NCBI GenBank assembly: GCA_001556025.1
Contig: LSIB01000154.1
Location: 1-64,000, forward strand
Reading direction: 5' to 3'
DNA: 64,000 bases
Source of the DNA: Rhizobiales bacterium CCH3-A5
Lineage (GTDB): Bacteria > Pseudomonadota > Alphaproteobacteria > Rhizobiales > Beijerinckiaceae
This document shows, piece by piece, positions 1 to 11,271 of the stretch. A program made the translations under genes and the position numbers. The first letter of the stretch is position 1; each line of letters opens with the position of its first letter. The notes below the pieces were generated by a model. It worked only from the letters and a program-made list of their open reading frames with translations. It ran no database searches and had not been told where the DNA came from.

Positions 1-17
1 CCCCAAAGGAGCCCGCC

Positions 18-344
18 ATGCCTCGCCCCGAAAAATCTTCCTTCTCCCCCGAGCACATCGCAGAGTTCCATCGCATCCAGGCGCTGCGGCCGGTTCTGAT
101 GCGCGGCATGAGCGACAAAATGGAGCTCTGGCGCCTGTGCGGCGATCCGCGCTGCCGCCGCCCCCGGCGCTGCCAGAGCCCCGATGGCGACTGCACGCGC
201 GCCCTCTTCCAGGGCATGCCCGACGAGGAGAAGCGGATGTTCCGCTATGCGATCGAGAACCGCCTCGCCGGCCTCTCGCCCGACGAGGCGATGGACAAAG
301 CGCAGGCGCGGGTCGCCGCCGAAATGGCGCTGCCGGAGATCTGA
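18..344 (+). CDS. Small cysteine-containing hypothetical protein
   Basis: A 108-residue protein that I do not recognise. An AAGGAG Shine-Dalgarno lies about 8 bases before the ATG, which supports both the start and expression. The middle holds four cysteines at residues 41, 46, 52 and 59 (spacing C-x4-C-x5-C-x6-C) in an arginine-rich stretch, compatible with a small zinc-binding knuckle; this is inference from spacing only. The C-terminal half is predicted helical and charged. No signal peptide or membrane segment is visible, so it is probably cytoplasmic. It converges with the flavin oxidase gene on the other strand, whose stop lies 10 bases downstream. No partner gene suggests a role. Confidence 0.75.
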   Translation: MPRPEKSSFSPEHIAEFHRIQALRPVLMRGMSDKMELWRLCGDPRCRRPRRCQSPDGDCTRALFQGMPDEEKRMFRYAIENRLAGLSPDEAMDKAQARVAAEMALPEI

Positions 345-354
345 GGGCCGCCCC

Positions 355-1452
355 CTACTCCGCCCTGAGCCAGGCCAGCAGGCCGGCATCGTCGCCGCTG
401 TCGACCGCCCCGGCGACGCGACGGCCGACCGCCGCGCCGAACTTGTAGCCATGGCCCGAGCAGGCCGAGACGGCCAGCACCCGGCCGATCCGCCGCGACA
501 GGAACTTGTGGTCGGCGGTGAAGGTGTAGGCGCAGCTCGCGACGCGCTTGACGCCGTATTCGGCGATCCGCGCGAAGGGCGGCGCAAAGTAGTCGCGGAT
601 GATCTCGCCCTCGCCGGGGCGCGGCTCGCGGTCGAGATCGGGCGCCATCGGCACCTTGTGGACGCCTGCGCCGAGCTTGAGATCGGTGCCGTCCACGGCC
701 GGCAGGACATAGCCGTCGACCGTGCCGCCGACATCGACGATGCAGGGCGCGGCCGCCCAGGCCGGCTTCAGGTCGTCGGGCGGATCGAGATAGACGACGC
801 CCGTGCGGTAGGGCTTCAGCGCGTCGGCGAGCTCCGGCAGCAGCCGCAGCGTCCAGGCCCCGGCCGTGACGACGATGCGGTCGAAGGTGAGCCGCCCGCC
901 ATCGGCGAAGCTCAGCGCGCCGCTGTCGGGATCGACCGAGGTCACGGCCGCGCCCTCGCGGAGCGCCACGCCGCGCTCGCGCAGCAGCTTGACCATCCCG
1001 GCCGCGATGCGGGCCGGGAACAGCGCCCCGCCCTCGCCGCTCAGATAGGCGTAGCGGAAGGTCGCGGGGTCGAGGAAGGGGTAGCGCCGCGCGGCCTCGG
1101 CCGGCTCGAACAGCTCGTAGGGCGAGCCCATCCGGTCGAGCCCGTCGCGATACTCCTCGCCTTCGTCGCCGGCGACCTGGGAGATGCCCATCACGCCGCA
1201 GGGCGTGTAATGGACCTGGCCCAGATCGGCCCAGAGTTCGTCCCAGGCGGCAAAGGCCTCGGTGATGGTGCGGGCATAGCCGTCCGCGCCGGCATAGGCG
1301 CGGCGGATGATGCGGTGCTGGTCGCCGGACGCCGCATAGGGGTTGGGGATCGCGGCCGCCTGCTCGACCAGCGTGACGCCATGCCCGGCCTTGTTCAGGG
1401 CCCAGGCGGTGGAGAGGCCGGCGATGCCGGCTCCGACGACGGCGACTTTCAT
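355..1452 (-). CDS. FAD-dependent oxidoreductase, sarcosine/N-methyltryptophan oxidase-like
   Basis: A 365-residue DAO-family flavoprotein. The N-terminus carries the dinucleotide-binding GxGxxG motif ([15 protein letters not shown], from residue 5) followed by an acidic residue at the end of strand 2. Near the C-terminus, [12 protein letters not shown] (Cys about 307) followed by SGHGYKFG resembles the region of monomeric sarcosine and N-methyltryptophan oxidases where a cysteine holds FAD covalently. The family oxidises secondary or tertiary amines of amino acids to release H2O2; the substrate here cannot be read from sequence. Its ATG overlaps the der stop codon by 4 bases (ATGA), so it is translated from the der transcript. 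Length is normal for the family. Confidence 0.85.
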   Translation of the reverse strand: MKVAVVGAGIAGLSTAWALNKAGHGVTLVEQAAAIPNPYAASGDQHRIIRRAYAGADGYARTITEAFAAWDELWADLGQVHYTPCGVMGISQVAGDEGEEYRDGLDRMGSPYELFEPAEAARRYPFLDPATFRYAYLSGEGGALFPARIAAGMVKLLRERGVALREGAAVTSVDPDSGALSFADGGRLTFDRIVVTAGAWTLRLLPELADALKPYRTGVVYLDPPDDLKPAWAAAPCIVDVGGTVDGYVLPAVDGTDLKLGAGVHKVPMAPDLDREPRPGEGEIIRDYFAPPFARIAEYGVKRVASCAYTFTADHKFLSRRIGRVLAVSACSGHGYKFGAAVGRRVAGAVDSGDDAGLLAWLRAE

Positions 1453-2870
1453 CCGGCCCGCTTGTTCTTGTCGTAGGGGTTGCCGCCGCCGCGCGTATGC
1501 AGCCGGATCGGCGTGCCCGGCAGTTCGAAGGCCTCGCGCAGATTGTTGACGAGGTAGCGCGTGTAGGACACCGGCAGATGGTCGAGCTGGTTGCCGAACA
1601 GCGCGAAGGTCGGCGGCCGCGCCTTGGCCTGCGTCATGTAGCGGATCTTGATGCGCCGCCCGGCGACGGCCGGAGGCGGATGGGCCGAGAGCACGCCCTC
1701 AAGCCAGCGGTTGATGCGGGCCGTCGAGACGCGCCGGTTCCAGACCTCATAGGCGGAGAAGACGCCCTGCATCAGCCGGTCGATGCCCTCGCCGGCCAAC
1801 CCGGAGAGCGGGATGATCGGCACGCCGCGCACCTGTGCGAGCAGATGAGTCGCCTTCTCTTTCAGCTCGGCGAGCAGACCGTTCTTGTCGGCGACGAGGT
1901 CCCATTTGTTGAGGCCGATCACGACCGTGCGCCCCTCGCGCTCGGTCAGGTCGACCAGCGTCAGATCCTGCTTCTCGAAGGGGATCGTCGCATCGAGCAG
2001 CACGACCACGACCTCGGCGAAACGGATGGCGCGCAGCGCATCCTGCACCGACATCTTCTCCAGCTTCTCCTCGATGCGGGCGCGCTTGCGCATGCCGGCC
2101 GTGTCGAAGAGCTTCACCGGCCGGCCGCGCCACTCCCAGTCGACCGAGATGGTGTCGCGGGTGATGCCGGCCTCGGGGCCGGTCAAAAGCCGCTCCTCGC
2201 CGATCATGCGGTTGACCAGTGTCGATTTTCCGGCGTTCGGCCGCCCGATGATGGTGACGCGCAGGGGCTTGCTCGGGTCGTCATACGCCTCCTCCTCGTC
2301 GCTGATGGCGGCCGGCGCGTCGATCCAGCGCTTGTCGCCGTAGCTCGGATCGAAGGGCTCGTCCTCCTCCGGCTCGACATCGACGAAGGGCGCCAGCGCC
2401 TCCAGCAGGTCAGACGTGCCCTCGCCATGCTCGGCCGAGAACGGCACGGGGTCGCCCAGCCCCAGCGCGTAGGATTCGAAGATGCCGTCGAGCCCTTTCT
2501 TCCCTTCCGCCTTGTTGGCGAGCAGGATCACCGGCTTGCCGGATTTGCGCACGAGATCGGCGAAAGGCTGGTCCATCGGGGTGAGGCCGAGCCTTGCGTC
2601 GATCATGAACAGGATCACGTCGGCCTGGGCAATCGCGGTCTCGGTCTGGGCACGCATCCGGCCGGCGAGCGAGCCGGGATCGGCTTCTTCGAGGCCAGCC
2701 GTGTCGATGATGGTGAAGCGCAGATGGCCGAGCGCGGCCTCGCCCTCGCGGCGGTCGCGGGTGACGCCCGGCAGATCGTCCACCAGCGCGAGCTTCTTGC
2801 CGACGAGCCGGTTGAACAGGGTCGACTTGCCGACATTGGGGCGGCCGATGATGGCGACGGTGGCGGTCAT
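1449..2870 (-). CDS. der: Ribosome biogenesis GTPase Der (EngA)
   Basis: A 473-residue essential GTPase that acts in 50S ribosomal subunit maturation. Two tandem G domains are visible: GRPNVGKS at residues 9-16 with DTAG at 56-59, and GRPNAGKS at 209-216 with its own DTAG. They are joined by an acidic linker (about residues 165-200) and followed by the C-terminal KH-like domain ending in a basic tail. Double G domains plus KH are unique to Der. In Escherichia coli the order is yfgM-bamB-der; here the YfgM-like gene lies upstream on the same strand, but no bamB lies between, only a palindromic repeat. The downstream flavin oxidase overlaps the stop codon. Confidence 0.97.
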   Translation of the reverse strand: MTATVAIIGRPNVGKSTLFNRLVGKKLALVDDLPGVTRDRREGEAALGHLRFTIIDTAGLEEADPGSLAGRMRAQTETAIAQADVILFMIDARLGLTPMDQPFADLVRKSGKPVILLANKAEGKKGLDGIFESYALGLGDPVPFSAEHGEGTSDLLEALAPFVDVEPEEDEPFDPSYGDKRWIDAPAAISDEEEAYDDPSKPLRVTIIGRPNAGKSTLVNRMIGEERLLTGPEAGITRDTISVDWEWRGRPVKLFDTAGMRKRARIEEKLEKMSVQDALRAIRFAEVVVVLLDATIPFEKQDLTLVDLTEREGRTVVIGLNKWDLVADKNGLLAELKEKATHLLAQVRGVPIIPLSGLAGEGIDRLMQGVFSAYEVWNRRVSTARINRWLEGVLSAHPPPAVAGRRIKIRYMTQAKARPPTFALFGNQLDHLPVSYTRYLVNNLREAFELPGTPIRLHTRGGGNPYDKNKRAG

Positions 2871-2930
2871 GGTGGTTCGATCTCGACAGCGTCGATGGAA
2901 AGCAGTTGCAGACGCCTGAGCAAGCTTAAC

Positions 2931-3012
2931 CCGTCATTGCGAGCGAAGCGAAGCAATCCAGGAGGGGACAGAGCGAGACGCTGGATTGCTTCGCTTACGC
3001 TCGCAATGACGG
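2931..3012. repeat. REP-like palindromic repeat, family A (copy 1)
   Basis: An inverted repeat with arms of about 30 bases: the left arm begins CCGTCATTGCGAGCGAAG and includes GCAATCCAG, and the right arm is its near-perfect reverse complement ending GCAATGACGG. The spacer is about 20 bases. The same element, with small changes, recurs at 12359-12434. It sits between the YfgM-like gene and der and could act as a transcript-stabilising or terminating hairpin. Confidence 0.9.
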
Positions 3013-3037
3013 GAGCGAAGTCCCGGAATGACAGGCG

Positions 3038-3700
3038 TCAGTTCTTCGTCTCGACCGGGCCGCCGCGCACCAGCGTCAGGTACAGATCGACGCGCTGGCG
3101 CATCACGCGCGGCGAAGCCGGGTCGGTCACGATCGCGTCGAACCAGCGGCCGGCGTCCTCGAACAGATTGGCCTTGAGCGCGGCGATGCCGAGGAACTCG
3201 CGGGCCGAATGCCGCAGGGGGCCCTGCGGGGTCGCCAGCGGCTCCAGCGCCGTGCGCAGTTCGGCATAGGGGATGAGGTCGATGCGCAGCATGCCGGCGC
3301 GCAACCGCGCCACGTCACGGTCGATTTGCGCCAGCGAGCCGTCATTGGCGAGCGCGTCGAAAGCGGCGGCCCCGGCGGCCGGATCGCGCTTAGCCGTTTC
3401 GGCCGCGAGCCTGAAGCGGGCGATCTGGCGGTAGCCGGCCGGCGCGTTGGCGGCGAGCTCCCTCAGGATCGTCTCGGCCTCGTCGCCATTATTGTCGCGG
3501 GAGGATTTCAGCGCCGCTTCCAGCCGCGCGCCGACGGCCTGCGAGGCGGCGTTTTCGCGCTGCAGCCAGTATTGCCAGCCGGCCACGGCCAGAACGGCCA
3601 GCACGGCGAGCCCGATCAGCACATTGCCGTATTTCTTCCAGAAGGCAGCCGCCTTGTCGCGACGCACCTCTTCATCGATCTCACGAAAAATATCGGACAT
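3038..3700 (-). CDS. Tetratricopeptide-type membrane protein (YfgM-like)
   Basis: A 220-residue protein with a short cytoplasmic N-terminus (MSDIFREIDEEVRRDKA), one transmembrane helix at about residues 25-43 and an alanine-rich helical periplasmic domain of TPR type. This matches the YfgM/ancillary SecYEG translocon subunit family (TPR_21). The reading frame extends upstream, but the ATG at 3700 gives the conserved family N-terminus, so I chose it. The gene lies upstream of der in the same orientation, as in many proteobacteria, although a bamB-like gene usually found between them is absent. It is divergent from parE; the 195-base gap between them must hold both promoters. Confidence 0.85.
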   Translation of the reverse strand: MSDIFREIDEEVRRDKAAAFWKKYGNVLIGLAVLAVLAVAGWQYWLQRENAASQAVGARLEAALKSSRDNNGDEAETILRELAANAPAGYRQIARFRLAAETAKRDPAAGAAAFDALANDGSLAQIDRDVARLRAGMLRIDLIPYAELRTALEPLATPQGPLRHSAREFLGIAALKANLFEDAGRWFDAIVTDPASPRVMRQRVDLYLTLVRGGPVETKN

Positions 3701-3895
3701 GGCCCGCCAAAGAATTCCCTGTTGACGGGCCGCGTAGCATTTCCGTCGCGCCATGGCGAGCCGCTTGACGCAGGCCAGCGCCGGCGACATCACCAATCTG
3801 CGGGCTGGCATGGCCTGCGGCGATGCAAACAGAGCGGGAACAGCGCGCCTGCGCTAGTCTGGGGCTCGCGCGAATCAGGGAGACCGACGGCGGAC

Positions 3896-5977
<2,082 letters not shown>

Positions 5978-6027
5978 GGGCGTGACGTCGAGCCGACGCT
6001 CGGTCAAAGGCAACAGGGGGACCAGCA

Positions 6028-6318
6028 ATGCCGGCTTATGTGATCTTCGACGTCCAGATCGATGACGCCGCGCACTATCAGGAGTTCATGGCCGGCGTGA
6101 AGCCCGCACTCGAACAAGCCGGCGCGGTCTATCTGGCGCGGGGCGGAGCTCACAAGGTCTATGAAGGCGACTGGCATCCGCGTCGGATCGTGCTGCTCCA
6201 GTTCCCCACGGTTCAGGCTTGGGAAGACTTCTACAACGGCCCAACCTACCAGGGTTTGAAAAGCATTCGGGACGCTTGCAGCTCGGCGCGCCTGGTCAGC
6301 GTAGAGGGGCTGTCCTAA
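6028..6318 (+). CDS. DUF1330 family protein
   Basis: A 96-residue protein with the dimeric ferredoxin-like (dimeric alpha/beta barrel) pattern of DUF1330: N-terminal AYVIFDVQIDD, a central VYLARGG and EGDWHPRRIVLLQFP, then the helix containing WEDFYNGPTYQGLKSIR. A GGGGG-rich Shine-Dalgarno precedes the ATG. The biochemical role of the family is unknown. It follows parE by 50 bases in the same direction and may be co-transcribed, but nothing links the functions. Confidence 0.88.
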   Translation: MPAYVIFDVQIDDAAHYQEFMAGVKPALEQAGAVYLARGGAHKVYEGDWHPRRIVLLQFPTVQAWEDFYNGPTYQGLKSIRDACSSARLVSVEGLS

Positions 6319-6385
6319 TTGGGGACGCGATGATGGTCCCGGCAACGCTTCGCTAACCATCCTTTTACAGCTTTACCGGCATGAT

Positions 6386-6425
6386 CTCCGCAGCGGCGCG
6401 CGATAGCGCCGGGTAGATCGCGGAG
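6386..6425 (+). promoter_or_regulatory. Nested hairpin that could hide a ribosome binding site
   Basis: CTCCGC at 6386-6391 can pair with GCGGAG at 6420-6425, and inside this GGCGC (6395-6399) can pair with GCGCC (6406-6410). The right arm GCGGAG contains the Shine-Dalgarno of the small gene that starts at 6432. Pairing would mask the ribosome binding site. Function is inferred only from complementarity. Confidence 0.4.
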
Positions 6426-6431
6426 CGCCCG

Positions 6432-6692
6432 ATGCGGCTGATCGAACTGTTCTGGAAGAACGAGCGCGGCACGATGGTCGCAGACGTCGCCAAGGCCGGC
6501 GCGGCGATCGCCTTCCTCTCCGTCATCGCGGCGAATTTTGTTTCCCACCAGACCGAGAAACTCGACAAGGAGCGCCTGACTCAGGTCGCCGACGCCGCCT
6601 CGAAAGGGCGTCCGGTCGATCCGATGGTGACGGGCTCGGTGCTCAAGCGCGCCGGCGAGACCAGACTTGACCCCTGCGTCGTGCCGCGCTGA
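6432..6692 (+). CDS. Small single-span membrane protein, unknown function
   Basis: An 86-residue protein. GGAG lies 6 bases before the ATG. The N-terminus (LFWKNERGTMVADVAKAGAAIAF) has a charged cytoplasmic segment followed by a hydrophobic helix at about residues 23-36, and the rest is hydrophilic. The start of the helix faintly recalls Flp-type pilins (ERGTMVADVAKAG), but no GxxxxEY processing site of the usual form and no tad genes are near, so I do not call it a pilin. The stop lies 4 bases from the convergent hydrolase stop. Confidence 0.6.
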   Translation: MRLIELFWKNERGTMVADVAKAGAAIAFLSVIAANFVSHQTEKLDKERLTQVADAASKGRPVDPMVTGSVLKRAGETRLDPCVVPR

Positions 6693-6696
6693 ACCG

Positions 6697-7392
6697 TCAG
6701 CCGAGCCAGCCCAGCAGCGCCTGCGTCGCGGCGTCCGGCGCTTCCAGCGTCGAGAGATGGCCGCAGCCCGGCAGCACGACCAGCCGCGCATTCGCTCCGA
6801 TGCCGTCTGCGATCTCGCGCGCTTCCGCCGGCGGGGTCAGAGCATCCTCCTCGCCGACCAGCACAAGCGTCGGCGCCGTGATCGCAGCCAACCCCGGCCT
6901 CGAATCCGGCCGGGACATGATCGCCTTCTGCTGACGCACGAAGCCGGCGGGACCGATCTCGTCGGCCATGGCGCGGACAGCAAGACGCAAGGGTTCATCA
7001 GTCAGCCGCGAAGGCGCGACCAGCTTCTGCCAGAGCAGCGTCGTGACGTTGTCGAAAGCCCCCTTCTCCGCCAGCGCGATCATCTGCTCGCGGGCCGCGT
7101 TGGTCTCCGGCGTCGCGCCTTTGGCCGAGGTGTCGAGCAATGCCAGCCGCGTCACGCGCTCAGGCGCCTGTCGCATCACCTCGAAGGCGATGTAGCCGCC
7201 CATCGACAGCCCACAGAGCGCGAAACGCTCCGGCGCGGCGGCCAGCAGCCGTCGGGCGATGTCGGTCATCGTCTCGTCCCGCGCATGGTCCGCCACCAGG
7301 ATCGGCCGCCCGGAGGCGAGAGCGGGCCATTGCGGCGCGTAAAGAGCGGCGCTGCAATTCAGCCCCGGAACGAGGACAAGCGGTTCTGACAT
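6697..7392 (-). CDS. Alpha/beta-fold hydrolase
   Basis: A 231-residue alpha/beta hydrolase. The nucleophile elbow is GLSMGG (Ser in G-x-S-x-G), the acid lies in GEEDALTPP and the catalytic histidine in PGCGHLSTLE near the C-terminus, giving a complete triad. The oxyanion region PGLNCSAALYAPQW fits small esterases and lactonases of the 3-oxoadipate enol-lactonase/RutD kind, but the substrate cannot be inferred. Two in-frame ATGs exist, at 7401 and 7392; the purine-rich AGAAGAG is correctly spaced only for the second. No operon partner. Confidence 0.85.
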   Translation of the reverse strand: MSEPLVLVPGLNCSAALYAPQWPALASGRPILVADHARDETMTDIARRLLAAAPERFALCGLSMGGYIAFEVMRQAPERVTRLALLDTSAKGATPETNAAREQMIALAEKGAFDNVTTLLWQKLVAPSRLTDEPLRLAVRAMADEIGPAGFVRQQKAIMSRPDSRPGLAAITAPTLVLVGEEDALTPPAEAREIADGIGANARLVVLPGCGHLSTLEAPDAATQALLGWLG

Positions 7393-7554
7393 GGCGTGCA
7401 TCTCTTCTCTGAAGCCCTAGTTTGTTGACTTAGCCGGACTTTTTCTGCATTGCACGGGGGTCCGAAGGCGCGCTGGAAAGAGAAGTCGCGCCACCGTCGC
7501 GGTTGATAGGTCATCCCGCCACGCGTCACCGACCCTTGAAGAAGCGCCCTACGC

Positions 7555-8970
<1,416 letters not shown>

Positions 8971-9102
8971 AGGGGTTGGGCGACCATGTGCCCGCCTTCC
9001 TGATGCGTCCCATCAAGGCCGGCTGAGGTCGGAAACGTCCTGCCCATTGGGCATGTCAACTTCATCTTAACGCGCTTGCGTCTAGCGTCTATCTCGCGGC
9101 CC

Positions 9103-9209
9103 GCCGGTCTTCGACCGGCCGGCGGCAGGACGGGCGCATGCCGCCGTTGATACGGACAGGATGTCCCGCTTCGATGTTCAATCGAAGCTGTCATGGTCGA
9201 AAGCCATGA
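9103..9209 (+). promoter_or_regulatory. Cluster of four hairpins in the diguanylate cyclase leader
   Basis: Four perfect short inverted repeats follow each other upstream of the GGDEF gene: GCCGGTC/GACCGGC (9103-9119, 3-base loop), GGCGGCA/TGCCGCC (9121-9145), GCTTCGAT/ATCGAAGC (9168-9188, 5-base loop) and TCATGG/CCATGA (9191-9209). The last ends 9 bases before the first possible start codon. A structured leader RNA or protein-binding region is likely; no known riboswitch signature is recognised. Confidence 0.5.
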
Positions 9210-9218
9210 ACCGGCTTC

Positions 9219-10319
9219 ATGCCCGGGCTGTCGATGGCAATGAGCGAGAACGCGCAGGTCCACCCCCCGTCCCAGGTCAACGTCCCGTCGCAGGACATCG
9301 CCGACCGCGTCGTCACCGCCATCCGCCTGCATGGCTCGCCGGGTTATCCCCGCGCCTTCGAAGTCTGGTACGCCCATCTCAGCGGTGAGATGCCGGCCGT
9401 CACCATGGCGATGAATGCGATTCTGACCGGCGGCGACGGCACGGTCGGCGCCGCCGACATCGACAATCTCTACGAGCGCTTCATCGGCACGGACCGCCTC
9501 GCCAAGCAGGCCGAGCGCACCAGCCTGCAGGTCCTGAGCGAGATCGACGGGCTGATGGCGCTGGTCGACAAGACGCTTGATTCCAGCGAGCGCTACCATG
9601 GCCGTCTCTGCGCCATGTCCGAGGACGTGCCCCCACCGGCCGACCGCCAGAAGCTGCGCGAATGGGTCGAGGCGCTGGTGCTCTCCACCCGAGAGGAGGT
9701 CACCCGCAAGACGCAGCTCGAGACGCAGCTCCGGGATTCCTCCAACGAGATCAAAAATTTGCGCGAGGCGCTCGAGACGACCCGCGCCGAGGCGCTGACC
9801 GACCCGCTGACCGGCCTCGCCAATCGCCGCCATTTCGAGGAGATGCTGCAGAAGTCGATCGACCAGTCGACGCTGCGGCGCGAGCCCTTCGCGCTGGTGA
9901 TGGCCGACATCGACTTCTTCAAGAAGTTCAACGATGCCCATGGCCACCTGACCGGCGATCAGGTGCTGCGGCTCGTCGCCCGGACCATGAAGGACAAGTT
10001 CAAGGACAAGGCCACGATCACGCGCTTCGGCGGCGAGGAGTTCGCGATCATCCTGCCGGAATCCGATATCGTTGCCGGCAAGTTCGGGGCCGAGACGGTG
10101 CGTCAGGCGCTGCTGACGCGCGAACTGGTCAAGCGCTCGACCAACGAGAATCTCGGCCGCATCACCATCTCGCTCGGCGTGGCGGGCTATCGCCGCGGCG
10201 ACACGGCAAGCTCCATCGTCGAGCGCGCCGACCAGGCGCTGATGCAGGCCAAGCGCGACGGCCGCAACCGCACCGTCACCGAGGACGTGCTGGATTCCGC
10301 TTCGATGCGCGTGGCCTGA
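9219..10319 (+). CDS. GGDEF-domain diguanylate cyclase
   Basis: A 366-residue protein expected to make cyclic di-GMP from two GTP. The N-terminal half (about 20-180) is helical with a coiled coil around QLETQLRDSSNEIKNLREAL and no membrane segment, so the enzyme is cytoplasmic. The GGDEF domain starts at DPLTGLANRRHFEE, shows the metal-binding DIDFFKKFND and the active signature FGGEEF at 270-275. The product-inhibition RxxD motif that normally sits just before the signature is absent: the aligned residues are KDKA, so feedback inhibition may be weak. Starts at 9219, 9234 and 9240 are all possible; none has a clear Shine-Dalgarno. Its 3' end overlaps the convergent TfoX-like gene by 44 bases. 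Confidence 0.9.
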   Translation: MPGLSMAMSENAQVHPPSQVNVPSQDIADRVVTAIRLHGSPGYPRAFEVWYAHLSGEMPAVTMAMNAILTGGDGTVGAADIDNLYERFIGTDRLAKQAERTSLQVLSEIDGLMALVDKTLDSSERYHGRLCAMSEDVPPPADRQKLREWVEALVLSTREEVTRKTQLETQLRDSSNEIKNLREALETTRAEALTDPLTGLANRRHFEEMLQKSIDQSTLRREPFALVMADIDFFKKFNDAHGHLTGDQVLRLVARTMKDKFKDKATITRFGGEEFAIILPESDIVAGKFGAETVRQALLTRELVKRSTNENLGRITISLGVAGYRRGDTASSIVERADQALMQAKRDGRNRTVTEDVLDSASMRVA

Positions 10320-10650
10320 CAAGCCCGGTCGCGGGCTTGCCTCCGCGACGCGCAGCATCGACGGCAAGCCGCGTCCAGTCCCTCAGCGCATCGGCATCGT
10401 CGAGCGCCTCGTCGGGCAGCCGCCAATAGCTCATGGCGAAGGGCTTGCCGTGCTTCTGATAGGTGAAGGCCGCGCTGCCCGCCGCCTCGAAGCGCGGCCT
10501 GCTCTGCGCATCGGCCTTGAGCCAGAGCTCGCCGCCGGCCTCCAGCGCGAACATGGTCTCGCCGTCATAGACGCCGTGGCCGCCGAACATGCGGCGGACC
10601 CTCACCGGGAGGATGTCGGCGAACAGTTCGCGGATGCCCTCGGCATCCAT
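10276..10650 (-). CDS. TfoX N-terminal domain protein
   Basis: A 124-residue protein matching the TfoX N-terminal domain (also called YjhX/Sxy-N): MDAEGIRELFADI, then VRRMFGGHGVYDGETMFAL, ELWLKAD, FTYQKHGKPFAMSYWRLPDEAL. In gammaproteobacteria TfoX activates competence genes, but stand-alone N-terminal domains in alphaproteobacteria have no settled role. The frame is open upstream into sufA; I chose the ATG at 10650 because conservation begins there. It follows sufA by 10 bases in the same orientation, so the two are likely co-transcribed. Confidence 0.82.
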   Translation of the reverse strand: MDAEGIRELFADILPVRVRRMFGGHGVYDGETMFALEAGGELWLKADAQSRPRFEAAGSAAFTYQKHGKPFAMSYWRLPDEALDDADALRDWTRLAVDAARRGGKPATGLVRPRASKRNPARPR

Positions 10651-10660
10651 CGCAGCAGAC

Positions 10661-11071
10661 TCAGTGCGCGGCGGCGACCGGCTCGGGCCTCGGCCTGATC
10701 TCGACCGATTCGCCGCAGCCGCAGGCCGAAACCTGATTGGGATTGTTGAAGACGAAGGTCGAGGAGAAGCGATCGGTCCTGAAATCAAGCTCGGTGCCGA
10801 GCAGGAACAGCACCGCCTTGGCGTCGACGATGACGGTCGCGCCCTTCTCGGTCACCACCTCATCGCCCTTGGCGGTCTCGCGGGCGACCTCGAAAGTGTA
10901 TTCCATTCCGGCGCAGCCGCCCTTCTTGACGCCGACGCGCAGGCCAAGCGCAGGCCCGGCTTCAGGCGCGCCAGATTTCGCTTCGCGCGAACTATCCGCC
11001 ATGATTTCGCGGATGCGTGCGGCGGCGGCGTCCGTCAGCGAGACGACCTTGAGGCCCGGAATCGAGAACAT
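10661..11071 (-). CDS. sufA: Iron-sulfur assembly scaffold SufA/IscA family
   Basis: A 136-residue A-type carrier that receives Fe-S clusters from the SufBCD scaffold and passes them to target proteins. The three conserved cysteines are present: one in KKGGCAGMEYTF and two in ACGCGES near the C-terminus. The middle (GATVIVDAKAVLFLLGTELDF) is typical of HesB/IscA. A longer frame exists, but the ATG at 11071 is preceded by GGGGAGGGA at good distance. An extra Ala/Glu-rich insert of about 15 residues (SSREAKSGAPEAGPA) follows the first helix. It is about 5 kb away from the main suf operon and paired with a TfoX-like gene. Confidence 0.9.
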   Translation of the reverse strand: MFSIPGLKVVSLTDAAAARIREIMADSSREAKSGAPEAGPALGLRVGVKKGGCAGMEYTFEVARETAKGDEVVTEKGATVIVDAKAVLFLLGTELDFRTDRFSSTFVFNNPNQVSACGCGESVEIRPRPEPVAAAH

Positions 11072-11176
11072 GCTGTCTGTCCCTCCCCAACGAGGTTCAA
11101 ATTCTTCCAAGAAGAACCGGCCTCGCGAAGCAAGATGGCTGACCAGAACATAAGGATTGGTGAGCGAAAGGTCGAG

Positions 11177-11237
11177 ATGGCGCGCCATGCAGCCCGGCCC
11201 TGCCCTCGCGGCATTGCATGGCGCGGCACGCCATGCA
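11177..11237 (+). promoter_or_regulatory. Two palindromes between sufA and the LDH2-family gene
   Basis: ATGGCGCGCCAT (11177-11188) is a perfect 12-base palindrome. TGCATGGCG/CGCCATGCA (11215-11223 and 11229-11237, 5-base spacer) is a perfect inverted repeat that shares the ATGGCG/CGCCAT core. Repeated related palindromes in a divergent promoter region suggest operator sites for a dimeric repressor controlling the dehydrogenase at 11272 or sufA. The regulator is unknown. Confidence 0.45.
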
Positions 11238-11271
11238 CTCTGGCCGCCCCGACATCAGCCGAAGACGCCCA

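Noticed and set aside
184..1476. Plus-strand long frame opposite the flavin oxidase
   Set aside because: It is antisense to a gene with clear FAD-binding motifs and shows Arg/Gly/Ala-rich shadow composition.
6432..6692. Flp-type pilin
   Set aside because: Only a faint resemblance at the hydrophobic start; no processing site of the usual form and no tad/cpa genes.
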